This document shows positions 1 to 7,841 of a stretch of 32,106 bases of DNA, one piece after another. The position numbers and the translations under genes are program-made. The notes beneath the pieces were generated by a model that saw only the letters and a list, made by a program, of their open reading frames with translations, had not been told where the DNA came from and made no database searches. This DNA is from Sulfurovum sp. FS08-3. GTDB taxonomy: Bacteria; Campylobacterota; Campylobacteria; Campylobacterales; Sulfurovaceae. The first letter of the stretch is position 1. Each line of letters starts with the position of its first letter. The stretch spans positions 1-32,106 of the forward strand of contig JQIS01000033.1 in assembly GCA_000830175.1 (NCBI GenBank), written 5' to 3'.

Positions 1-909
1 CATTATAGAGAAAAACATCACTTATGGATACGATTGGTAACAGGAGGAGCTAACAGATTAGCCTGTAAAGTTTATTTTACAGGTTCATCTGCCTTGCATC
101 TCAAAAGTCCAGATTTTGCAAGAAGATACTCTATGTATCATCTCTATCCGCTTAGTTTCAAAGAATATTTGGAGTTAGAACATAATCTTTTATTACAAAC
201 TTACTCCTTGGAAAATATTTTAAATAACCATGAAAATATCTCAAATGAGATACTCAGTACCCTAAAAAACAAAAAGATACTCAAATATTTTGATGAATTT
301 CTAAAAGTGGGAGCTTATCCATTTTATTTTGAAGATCAAACAAAATATGTTGATAGAATCATAGAAACCATCAATACGATTTTACATACAGACTTAAGCA
401 AACTTTTTTCAATCCAACCTGATAAAATAGATACATTAAAAAAATTGCTTTTAACTATTTGTGTTTCTAAACCTTTGGAGTTTAGTATAGAGTCTTTGGC
501 AAAAACTATTGGTATTACCAAAAGTACACTTTATAAATACATCGAGTATCTTGATGATGCAGAACTTATCAAACAAATCACCCATGAGGGGAAAAGATTT
601 GCAAGTATTCGAAAATCTGATAAGCTTTATCTTGCTAATACAAATCTTTTTGAAGCATTATGTCTCAATCAAGACAAAGGAACTCTAAGAGAAACATTTT
701 TTGTAAGTCAAGTTGGCGGATTTCATAAACTTCACTATCTTGATAAGGGTGATTTTTTAGTTGATGAGAAATACACTGTAGAAGTTGGTGGTAAAAGTAA
801 AAGCTTCGAGCAAATAAAAGATATACCCAATAGTTTTGTTGTAGCTGATGATATTGAGATAGGATTTGGTAAAAAAATCCCACTTTGGTTGTTTGGGTTT
901 TTGTATTAG
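1..909 (+). CDS. AAA-family ATPase with DUF4143 C-terminal domain, 5'-truncated by window edge
   Basis: The frame is open from base 1, so the N-terminal part with the Walker A and B motifs lies outside the window. About 302 residues are visible. The stretch FTGSSALHL near the start matches the sensor-1 strand typical of this ATPase family. It is followed by the usual YPLSFKEYL motif and a winged-helix-like middle (SIESLAKTIGITKSTLYKYIEYL). The DUF4143 end carries EVGGKSKSFEQIKD and finishes with PLWLFGFLY, a common C-terminus of the family. These proteins are widespread, often horizontally exchanged ATPases with poorly defined cellular roles. The gene is visibly more AT-rich than the following metabolic genes, which fits acquisition by transfer. 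The first 15 or so codons read less like the family than the rest. Confidence 0.8.
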   Translation, partial: HYREKHHLWIRLVTGGANRLACKVYFTGSSALHLKSPDFARRYSMYHLYPLSFKEYLELEHNLLLQTYSLENILNNHENISNEILSTLKNKKILKYFDEFLKVGAYPFYFEDQTKYVDRIIETINTILHTDLSKLFSIQPDKIDTLKKLLLTICVSKPLEFSIESLAKTIGITKSTLYKYIEYLDDAELIKQITHEGKRFASIRKSDKLYLANTNLFEALCLNQDKGTLRETFFVSQVGGFHKLHYLDKGDFLVDEKYTVEVGGKSKSFEQIKDIPNSFVVADDIEIGFGKKIPLWLFGFLY

Positions 910-1102
910 ACTTCTCCCGAAACTTTATAGGATAACTCCTACGAATTATCGCCCTAAGTTTGCTTATTTTATGAGAAAATAAAGAAATTCATAGTAATAT
1001 TACTACAAAGACTAAAATAAATTGCTTATGAGAATAGGTTTTATTTGAGACTATTGTGTAATCAAAAAATGTTAAGATAAAAAAAAGAACAGGAGAGACA
1101 TT

Positions 1103-2359
1103 ATGATAACCTTTCATAGACCAACCCATTTTTACGAAACGCTAGATACCAATCACGTCATGGAGGATGCTTTTGCAAAGGTGCAACACGAGTGCCAAAG
1201 CGACGAAATTGGCTACTACAAACTTCCCGTTACTTCAAGGGAGGTTATTCGTGAACTTCAAGCCTATACGCAAGATAACAGCGTGTTATTGGAAGCACAA
1301 ACAGTGGTGGCTGTGGGTATTGGAGGTTCCTCTTTGGGGGCTAAAGCGATTGATTCGTTGCTTCGCCACAAACGTACCAACGCCAAAGAACTTATATTTT
1401 TTGAAAACTCCGACCCCGTTGATATTGTATCCAAACTCAAAAAGCTCCAAAAAGAGAATCTTGCCCTTATCCTAATCTCCAAATCGGGCGGGACGATTGA
1501 GACTATCTCGACTTTCAAGGCTATTGTGGCGTATTTGGATTTTGATTTTGCTTCGGATGATGCCAAAAGGCTTATTGTTATTACCGACCCTGATTCAATT
1601 TTGTCTCAATTTGCCCAAGAGTACGGTATCAAAGAGTTTACAATGCCCAGCAACGTAGGGGGACGTTTTTCAGTTTTGAGTGCCGTTGGAATCGTGCCAC
1701 TTTTTCTTATGGGATACGATGTAGAGGCGTTGCTTGAGGGTGCGGGTAGCTTGATTGATAGATTTTTTGAGCGTCAAGAAGAGCATCTGCTTCAAAAAGC
1801 TTACTATCTCTATACCAACAACCAAACAATCTCTATCAATGTCCTTTTTGCTTACTCCAATTTGCTTGAAGATTTTTCCAAATGGTATGTGCAACTTTGG
1901 GGCGAATCACTGGGCAAAATCGATACCCAAGGCAACCGTGTAGGGCTTACGCCTATTGGGCTAACGGGTTCGGTGGATCAACACTCTTTCTTGCAACTCA
2001 TCATCGAAGGACCTCGCAATAAGAGTGTGACGTTTATGAATATTGATGATTTCGAGGAGGATATTACCATCCCCAATATTTCACTCAAACGCATCGAAAA
2101 AACGGACTACATCAACGGCAACAGCTTTGGGAAGCTTATCAACGCCCAATGCGACGCTACGATGCAAAGTGTCATGGATAGCGGTGTGGTTGCCGATAAA
2201 ATCTCACTAAGTATTGCCAATGAAGAGAATATCGGTGCTTTAATTGCCTATTTTGAACTTCTCACCTCTATTACGGGAGCGATGATGGGGGTCAATACCT
2301 ACAATCAACCTGGTGTTGAACTGGGCAAAGATATTTTAGTTAAAAAATTTCAAGCCTAA
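1103..2359 (+). CDS. pgi: Glucose-6-phosphate isomerase
   Basis: The enzyme interconverts glucose-6-phosphate and fructose-6-phosphate in the cytoplasm. The 418-aa length is that of the shorter bacterial PGI type. Visible motifs are the sugar-phosphate-binding VGIGGSSLGAKAI (about residues 71-83), SKSGGTIETIS (about 126-136), the PGI signature NVGGRFSVLSAVG (about 184-196) and QHSFLQLIIEGP. The C-terminus has GVELGKDILVKK, containing the expected catalytic lysine region. An AGGAGAG ribosome site lies about 7 bases upstream of ATG 1103. It is the first gene of a long plus-strand run, with pfkA following after 12 bp, so it probably sits just behind the operon promoter. Confidence 0.97.
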   Translation: MITFHRPTHFYETLDTNHVMEDAFAKVQHECQSDEIGYYKLPVTSREVIRELQAYTQDNSVLLEAQTVVAVGIGGSSLGAKAIDSLLRHKRTNAKELIFFENSDPVDIVSKLKKLQKENLALILISKSGGTIETISTFKAIVAYLDFDFASDDAKRLIVITDPDSILSQFAQEYGIKEFTMPSNVGGRFSVLSAVGIVPLFLMGYDVEALLEGAGSLIDRFFERQEEHLLQKAYYLYTNNQTISINVLFAYSNLLEDFSKWYVQLWGESLGKIDTQGNRVGLTPIGLTGSVDQHSFLQLIIEGPRNKSVTFMNIDDFEEDITIPNISLKRIEKTDYINGNSFGKLINAQCDATMQSVMDSGVVADKISLSIANEENIGALIAYFELLTSITGAMMGVNTYNQPGVELGKDILVKKFQA

Positions 2360-2371
2360 AAGAGAGCAACC

Positions 2372-3337
2372 ATGGCAATAGCAATTATGACCTCAGGTGG
2401 GGATTGTGCTGGGATGAACCCCGCTATCAAACAATTCGTTGATTATGCTTTGTACCATAATTTAAAACCCTATTTTATCTATGATGGATTGGAGGGGCTT
2501 ATTGATGGCAATATTCAAGCGGCAACCTATCGAGATGTAGCGGGAATGATGCACGAGGGAGGCACGATGATACGCTCCTCTCGCTCCAAACGCTTTTTTG
2601 AGTATGAGTACCGCAAACAAGCCTATGAAAACCTCCAAAAACACGGCATTACCCGTATTGTTATTTTGGGTGGAGATGGCTCATTTAGAGCACTCAATCA
2701 ATTTCATCACGATTTTGGGATTAGCTTCGTGGGTATTCCCGCTACGATTGATAACGATATTTTTGGTACGGATTACTGTTTGGGTGTCGATACCGCACTC
2801 AATATTATTCGTGGAGCGATTGATTCGATACGAGATACCTCCGCCTCTTTTAGAAGAGCGTGTGTGGTCGAGACGATGGGGCGAGATTGCGGTTATTTGG
2901 CGGTAGTTTCGGCTATTACGAGTGGGGCTGAGGTGTGTATCGTCCCAGAATTAACATACGATTTGGATAAAATTGGCAAACAGCTCAAAGCCGAGATTGC
3001 CAATGGAAGAATCTATGTTGTAGCCATTGTAGCCGAGGGTACGGGTGCAACCCAAAAGATAGTCGATTGGCTCTCCAATGAAGTAGGCATTGAGACACGT
3101 GCTACGATTTTGGGTCATGTCCAAAGAGGTGGCAATCCAACCGTCCATGACCGCTTAATGGCTTCTCAATTTGTCACCTATGCCATTGATTATCTTCTAG
3201 CAAACAATCAATGTGCCAATGTCATTGTCTATAAAAACGCTCAATTTGATTTCGTCACCATCGAACACGTCAATTCCCAAAAATATGCAATTGGTTCCGA
3301 TTTGATTGATTTGGTCAAAAGGCTTGTACACGCATGA
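2372..3337 (+). CDS. pfkA: ATP-type 6-phosphofructokinase
   Basis: The protein should phosphorylate fructose-6-phosphate to fructose-1,6-bisphosphate, the committed step of Embden-Meyerhof glycolysis. At 321 aa it has the length of E. coli PfkA. Residues seen are TSGGDCAGMN (8-17), GGDGS (100-104), PATIDND (123-129, with the catalytic Asp at 127 as in E. coli), METMGRDCGY-like VETMGRDCGY, and the PFK signature ending in GHVQRGGNPTVHDR. Gly103 after Asp102 is the feature of ATP-dependent enzymes; PPi-dependent ones carry Asp there. Residue 124 is Ala, where ATP enzymes usually have Gly and PPi enzymes Lys, so ATP use is still favoured. The stop overlaps the next start by 4 bp (ATGA), which suggests translational coupling. 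Confidence 0.96.
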   Translation: MAIAIMTSGGDCAGMNPAIKQFVDYALYHNLKPYFIYDGLEGLIDGNIQAATYRDVAGMMHEGGTMIRSSRSKRFFEYEYRKQAYENLQKHGITRIVILGGDGSFRALNQFHHDFGISFVGIPATIDNDIFGTDYCLGVDTALNIIRGAIDSIRDTSASFRRACVVETMGRDCGYLAVVSAITSGAEVCIVPELTYDLDKIGKQLKAEIANGRIYVVAIVAEGTGATQKIVDWLSNEVGIETRATILGHVQRGGNPTVHDRLMASQFVTYAIDYLLANNQCANVIVYKNAQFDFVTIEHVNSQKYAIGSDLIDLVKRLVHA

Positions 3338-5160
3338 ATCCTAGCAAGTTAGAGAGACTCCTCGAAGAGCTTTTGAAGCTAAAAAACGAGATACTCTTGC
3401 AAAGAGACGAAGAGCAAACGCATCTTTGGCAAAACAATCTTAGCGACTATGTGAATTTGCGTAACTTCAACCTAACCGCCATCCAAGAAGAGCTTACCTC
3501 AATAGGTCTCTCCTCTTTGGGGCGTTCGCAAACGTGCGTAATGAGTTCGATTCATCAAAATATCAAAATTCTCGAACAACTTTTGGGCAAACCCAGTAGC
3601 CTAGATGAGCATGACTATTTGGATTTCAAAAGTGCCAAAAAGATACTCAAACACAACGCCAAAATTTTTGGGACAAGTGATGGTGAACACTACAAAACCA
3701 AAGTCATGGTCACCTTGCCCTCAGAGGCTGCCCAATCCAATGAGCTTATCAAAGATCTCATCGCCCAAGATGTCTCCGTTTTGCGTATCAATACCGCACA
3801 CGATGATTTGGGTGCGTGGATAAAAATGGCTCTTTTTATCAAAGAACAAAACCAAAAACAAAACAAAGATACCAAAATTTATGTCGATTTAGCAGGTCCC
3901 AAAAACCGAACGGGTGAGTTTGAAAAAAACTTCACTCCCTTTAAAATAGGCTCAAAAAAAGTTGAAGTTGAAGTTGAAATTCTACCCCAAAGCCATCAAG
4001 GTGCTTTGACCCAAGAGAACTCAAACACCAAAAACAACGACGCAAGTGCCACGCTTGTCGTAGAAGATGATTTCTATTTGCGTTGTCGTGACAAGTGGCA
4101 CACTATCAAAATCATGGACAATCAAAAACAAAAACTCCACGTCTTTGTGCTTCATAAAGATAAAAAACGCCTCACCATTCGCCCCAACAAAAAGATTTCG
4201 ATTGATGCTTACACTACGCTCTATTCCCCCAAAGAGAAACGTTTAAGCCAACTTCACAATTTACGCTACGAAGAGAGTGCGGTGTGTCTTTTTCAAAACG
4301 ATGAGATTATTTTGACTCCTCACAAACAAATAGCTCAAAAAGATTTTGTCTATGAATCCAAAACCTATGCTGCCATTGTGGAGTGTTCCAACAAAGAGAT
4401 ATTTGAGTACATCAAGCTTGAAGATAGCATCTTTATTGATGATGGCAAGATTGGAGCTATTGTAACCCAAAAGCTTCCTATTGGAGTCGTACTGAAGATT
4501 ACTTTGGCAAAAGCTACGGGTACTTTGCTCAAAGCCCAAAAAGGGATTAATTTCCCCAATACCCATTTGGATATTTGTGCTATTACCCATGAAGATAAAA
4601 AAAATCTCTTTGGTGTCATTGATTTTGCCGATCTCATTGGTATCTCCTTTGCCCAAAGTGCCAAAGATATAGAGATAGTGCAACAAATACTCGACCACAA
4701 AGGCAAAGAACACATCGCCATAGTCCCCAAGATTGAGACCAAAAGAGGCGTGAAAAACCTCCCCTCTATCTTAACACAACTTCTCAAACGTCCCAACTAT
4801 GGCGTGATGATAGCAAGGGGGGATTTGGCGATTGAGGTAGGATTTGACAACCTGCCTTATATCCAAGAGGAGATTTTTGATATTTGCGAATCGGCTTTGG
4901 TGCCTGTGATTTACGCTACGCAAATCCTTGAGGGCAAAATGAAAAACAATCTCCCTACACGAGCGGAGGTTATTGACGCTGCTTTTGCCCAAAGAGCCGA
5001 TTGTATTATGCTCAACAAAGGTCCTTTTGTGGTCGATACCGTCATAATACTCAAAAAGATTCTGCACTCCATGCACCTCATCTACGAGAAGAATCGACAA
5101 CTCTTAAATATCTCTACCACATGGAGTAGTGATAATCAAAATGAAAGGATAGAAATATGA
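3334..5160 (+). CDS. Pyruvate kinase-like protein with N-terminal extension and no C-terminal domain
   Basis: The core matches pyruvate kinase, which makes pyruvate and ATP from phosphoenolpyruvate and ADP. Visible are the substrate/K+ segment RINTAH (151-156), VDLAGPKNRTG (from 184), the active-site VPKIETKRG with Lys466 and Glu468, MIARGDLAIEV, ATQIL and PTRAEVIDAAFA. At 608 aa it differs from the usual ~470-aa enzyme. About 115 extra residues precede the barrel, the B domain region (about 190-400) is enlarged, and the protein ends soon after MLNKGPF, where SGETA is usual. The C-terminal effector domain is therefore missing. Two K+-site positions differ from the classic enzyme: Ser to Ala155 and Thr to Leu186. 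It overlaps pfkA and the next gene by 4 bp each. Pyruvate kinase is the best call, with unusual regulation and cation use inferred. Confidence 0.85.
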   Translation: MNPSKLERLLEELLKLKNEILLQRDEEQTHLWQNNLSDYVNLRNFNLTAIQEELTSIGLSSLGRSQTCVMSSIHQNIKILEQLLGKPSSLDEHDYLDFKSAKKILKHNAKIFGTSDGEHYKTKVMVTLPSEAAQSNELIKDLIAQDVSVLRINTAHDDLGAWIKMALFIKEQNQKQNKDTKIYVDLAGPKNRTGEFEKNFTPFKIGSKKVEVEVEILPQSHQGALTQENSNTKNNDASATLVVEDDFYLRCRDKWHTIKIMDNQKQKLHVFVLHKDKKRLTIRPNKKISIDAYTTLYSPKEKRLSQLHNLRYEESAVCLFQNDEIILTPHKQIAQKDFVYESKTYAAIVECSNKEIFEYIKLEDSIFIDDGKIGAIVTQKLPIGVVLKITLAKATGTLLKAQKGINFPNTHLDICAITHEDKKNLFGVIDFADLIGISFAQSAKDIEIVQQILDHKGKEHIAIVPKIETKRGVKNLPSILTQLLKRPNYGVMIARGDLAIEVGFDNLPYIQEEIFDICESALVPVIYATQILEGKMKNNLPTRAEVIDAAFAQRADCIMLNKGPFVVDTVIILKKILHSMHLIYEKNRQLLNISTTWSSDNQNERIEI

Positions 5161-7640
5161 AAGCAATTGTTTTAGCTGGTGGTTTTGGAACACGTATCCA
5201 ACCCCTTACCAACTCAATACCCAAACCGATGTTACCCATTTTAAATCGACCCATGATGGAGCATACTATTATTAAGCTCCGAGATGAGTTGGGCATTACC
5301 CAAATAGCTGTTTTACTCTACTTTAAGCCCGATATTATCAAAAATCACTTTGGCGATGGCAAAGATTTGGGAGTAGAGATTACCTACTATCTGCCTGATG
5401 ATGATTACGGTACAGCGGGGGCGGTTGCGTTTGCACGAGAGTTTTTGGATGAGACGTTTATTATTGTAAGCGGCGATTTGGTGACCAATTTTGATTTTAA
5501 AAAGATAGCCGATTTTCACCAACAAAAAAACTCACAACTTACTATCACACTCACATCGGTAGAAGATCCACTCCAATTTGGTGTGGTGATTGCCAATGAA
5601 GAGCATAGAATTGAAAAATTTTTAGAAAAGCCAAGCTGGGGCGAGGTCTTTAGCGACACGATTAATACGGGTATCTACATGATTGAACCTGAAATTTTAA
5701 ACTATATTCCTTACCGTGAAAATTTTGACTTTGCCAAAGACCTCTTTCCCAAATTGATGCGTGAAGATATACCCTTGTGGGGATTCTCGCTCCAAGGCTA
5801 CTGGAGAGACGTAGGCAATCCCGAGAGCTACCGAGATGTCTATAAAGATATTTTTGCCAAAGCAATCGATCTTCCTATCAAAGGCGAGATGAAGGTGTTT
5901 GACAAGGGAGTAGTCTATATGGAAGAGGGGGTAATCCTCCATGAAAAAATCCGTATCAAAGGCACGGTAATATTGGGCAAAAATGTAGAGATTGGTGAGG
6001 GTGTAACGCTTGAAAACTGCTCTATTGGTGATAATACAGTCGTCAAAAAACACTCCGAAATTCTCGATAGCGTTTTGTGGCACGATGTGCAAATAGGCTC
6101 CAAAGTCAAACTTCACAACGCCGTATTGTGCAACGACAACATCGTCAAAGATGAGGTCAAAGTGGCTTTTGGGGTGATTGTAGCGGAAAATTGTGAAATC
6201 AACAAAAAAGTCACCTTTGAGCGAGATGTCATTATGTGGCCCGATAAGATTATTGAACCCTCAGCCGTCGTAAGTACCAATGTCATTTGGGGTAACAAAT
6301 ACAAATCCTCCATCTTTGAAAACGGCGTGGTAATGGGTAGAACCAATATCGAACTTTCAGCTCAAATGTCCACCAAACTTGCCGAATCCTTTGGTTCTAT
6401 CTTGCCTGTAGGCTCATCGGTCTATATCTCACGAGATTATCACAACAGCTCACGAATGCTCAAACGTGCCTTTGTAAGCGGTATGCTCTCAACGGGTATC
6501 AATGTCATCAATCTCTTTAATATCCCCTCCAACGTTATGCGTCACGCCTTGCATCAAAACGAGAAAATTGCTGCGGGTATTCACTTTCGACAATCGGTCT
6601 ATGAACCTGAAATAACTGAAATTGTTTTTTCAACGCATGAGGGGCTTAGTATCGATACCAAATTGGCTCAATCGATTGAACGTATCTTCTTTAGAGAGAA
6701 CTTTAGACGGGTAAACTATCAAGATATTGGAGAGGTTTATGAAGATATGTTTGTCAAAGACCGCTACATTCAACGCCTCCAAAGCAATTTTCAAAAAAAT
6801 CAATTTGCCTCTAGTGAGCTTAGAATTGCCGTTGATATTATGCACGGTTCTACGGCTGATACCTATCCGCAAATTTTGCATGAATTAGGCATTGATAATA
6901 TTACTTTAAACGCCTACAAAAATGAAAAAGGGGGTGCGACCAATTTGGAACAATCGCAAGAGAATCTCCAAAAAATCGTCCAATCGCTCAATTTGGATTG
7001 CGGGATTATTATCTACCCCAACGGTCAAAAACTCCAACTTGTCGATGATAAAGGCAATTTGGTTTATGACTATATCTTGCTTTTGACAATACTTGAATTG
7101 CTCAATATCACAACCGATAAGCCTCTTAGAGCCTTACTCCCTGCATGGGCGCCTGATTTTATCAAGTATCCAAACATCGAAGTGGTGCGTGAAAAGTTTG
7201 GTAACTTCAAAGCCGATAATCTTCAAGAGTATGACCTTATCGCCGATACCGATGGGCATTTTGCCTTTAGTGAATTTGGACTCAACAAAGATGCTGTCTA
7301 TGCGAGTATCAAAGTCCTTGAACTGATTCAAAAATCGCAACAAAAAATCTCCAAAGTGATTAAAAGTTTGCCTGAATTTATCTTCCAAGGGGGCAATATT
7401 CCTTGTCCTAGCACCAAAAAGGGTAAAATCATGCGTAAATTCCTTGAAGATGGCAAAGATAAACGCACCTCTTCTGTCGATGGAGTCAAAATTTGGGTGA
7501 GCGATGAGGAGTGGATATTGATGGTACCCGACCAACACCAAGAGTATCTCAATCTCTACGTCCAAGCCGAAGATGCCAAAAGTGCGGGTAAAATATTCTA
7601 TCAATATCAAGACAAAATTGAGCAGTGGATTAGTGAATGA
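5157..7640 (+). CDS. Sugar-1-phosphate nucleotidyltransferase fused to degenerate phosphomannomutase domain
   Basis: The N-terminal domain (about 1-230) is a nucleotidyltransferase with LAGGFGTRIQPLTNSIPKPM, the nucleotide loop, SGDLVTNFDF (metal-binding Asp) and EKPSWGEVFSDTINTG. A hexapeptide-like beta-helix stretch (about 250-375) follows, rich in I-G-x-x-V/T repeats. The C-terminal part (about 380-827) resembles phosphomannomutase/phosphoglucomutase. The phosphoserine loop is replaced by GIHFRQS (474-480), and the metal loop DxDxDR is replaced by YPNGQKL (about 618-624), so mutase activity is unlikely. Such fusions are usually annotated as mannose-1-phosphate guanylyltransferase. In this glycogen cluster, which lacks glgC, it may instead supply ADP- or UDP-glucose to GlgA; that is inference. 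Its start overlaps the pyruvate kinase stop by 4 bp. Confidence 0.88.
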   Translation: MKAIVLAGGFGTRIQPLTNSIPKPMLPILNRPMMEHTIIKLRDELGITQIAVLLYFKPDIIKNHFGDGKDLGVEITYYLPDDDYGTAGAVAFAREFLDETFIIVSGDLVTNFDFKKIADFHQQKNSQLTITLTSVEDPLQFGVVIANEEHRIEKFLEKPSWGEVFSDTINTGIYMIEPEILNYIPYRENFDFAKDLFPKLMREDIPLWGFSLQGYWRDVGNPESYRDVYKDIFAKAIDLPIKGEMKVFDKGVVYMEEGVILHEKIRIKGTVILGKNVEIGEGVTLENCSIGDNTVVKKHSEILDSVLWHDVQIGSKVKLHNAVLCNDNIVKDEVKVAFGVIVAENCEINKKVTFERDVIMWPDKIIEPSAVVSTNVIWGNKYKSSIFENGVVMGRTNIELSAQMSTKLAESFGSILPVGSSVYISRDYHNSSRMLKRAFVSGMLSTGINVINLFNIPSNVMRHALHQNEKIAAGIHFRQSVYEPEITEIVFSTHEGLSIDTKLAQSIERIFFRENFRRVNYQDIGEVYEDMFVKDRYIQRLQSNFQKNQFASSELRIAVDIMHGSTADTYPQILHELGIDNITLNAYKNEKGGATNLEQSQENLQKIVQSLNLDCGIIIYPNGQKLQLVDDKGNLVYDYILLLTILELLNITTDKPLRALLPAWAPDFIKYPNIEVVREKFGNFKADNLQEYDLIADTDGHFAFSEFGLNKDAVYASIKVLELIQKSQQKISKVIKSLPEFIFQGGNIPCPSTKKGKIMRKFLEDGKDKRTSSVDGVKIWVSDEEWILMVPDQHQEYLNLYVQAEDAKSAGKIFYQYQDKIEQWISE

Positions 7641-7668
7641 AACCTTTTATCACAAAAGGCAAAGCTTT

Positions 7669-7832
7669 CTCGTTCCGCCTCTTCCGAGGTGGAATGCAGA
7701 CAAGATTCTCTCTTTCGTGAAGGAACTTTATAAAGTCTATGATAATTGGCACACTTTCTTTTCTTGTAAATATTGGTAACCAATGAAGATTGGCTTATGG
7801 TATGCGTTCCATCTCAGGAGAGGTAGAACGAG
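7669..7832. repeat. REP-doublet-like element 1: two inverted hairpins with CTCG...CGAG ends
   Basis: This element fills most of the 201-bp gap between the nucleotidyltransferase and the GH57 gene. The first hairpin pairs 7673-7681 with 7686-7694 (nine pairs, one G-U, loop TTCC). The second pairs 7805-7815 with 7820-7830 (eleven positions, one mismatch, one G-U, loop AGGA). Read on the minus strand, the second hairpin and its flank match the first in 24 of 30 aligned bases, all six differences being transitions, so they are inverted copies. The outer ends are CTCG (7669) and CGAG (to 7832). No T-run follows either stem, so a simple terminator is less likely. Confidence 0.6.
7772..7784. other. 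Short perfect palindrome ATTGGT-A-ACCAAT
   Basis: Six perfect pairs around a single central base lie between the two hairpins of the repeat element at 7.7 kb. A loop of one base is too tight for a stable RNA hairpin, so it would act as a DNA site if it does anything. No function can be read from it. Confidence 0.25.
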
Positions 7833-7841
7833 TAGTAAAAA

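Noticed and set aside
910-1102. Gap of 193 bp before pgi examined for a small gene or RNA
   Set aside because: Only a 5-bp stem at 928-941 and an AT-rich stem at 964-982 are seen; a possible TAAGAT -10 near 1073 has no matching -35, so no feature is claimed.
4261-4796. Two overlapping minus-strand frames of about 145 codons
   Set aside because: Both are antisense to the pyruvate-kinase-like gene and show no family motifs.
7573-7779. A 68-codon open frame running over the end of the nucleotidyltransferase gene
   Set aside because: Its second half is a translation of the hairpin repeat element, and there is no ribosome site; it is a by-product of the repeat.
7669-7832. Considered as a CRISPR array or riboswitch
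   Set aside because: There are only two repeat units, in opposite orientation and with unequal spacing, and no riboswitch core is recognisable.
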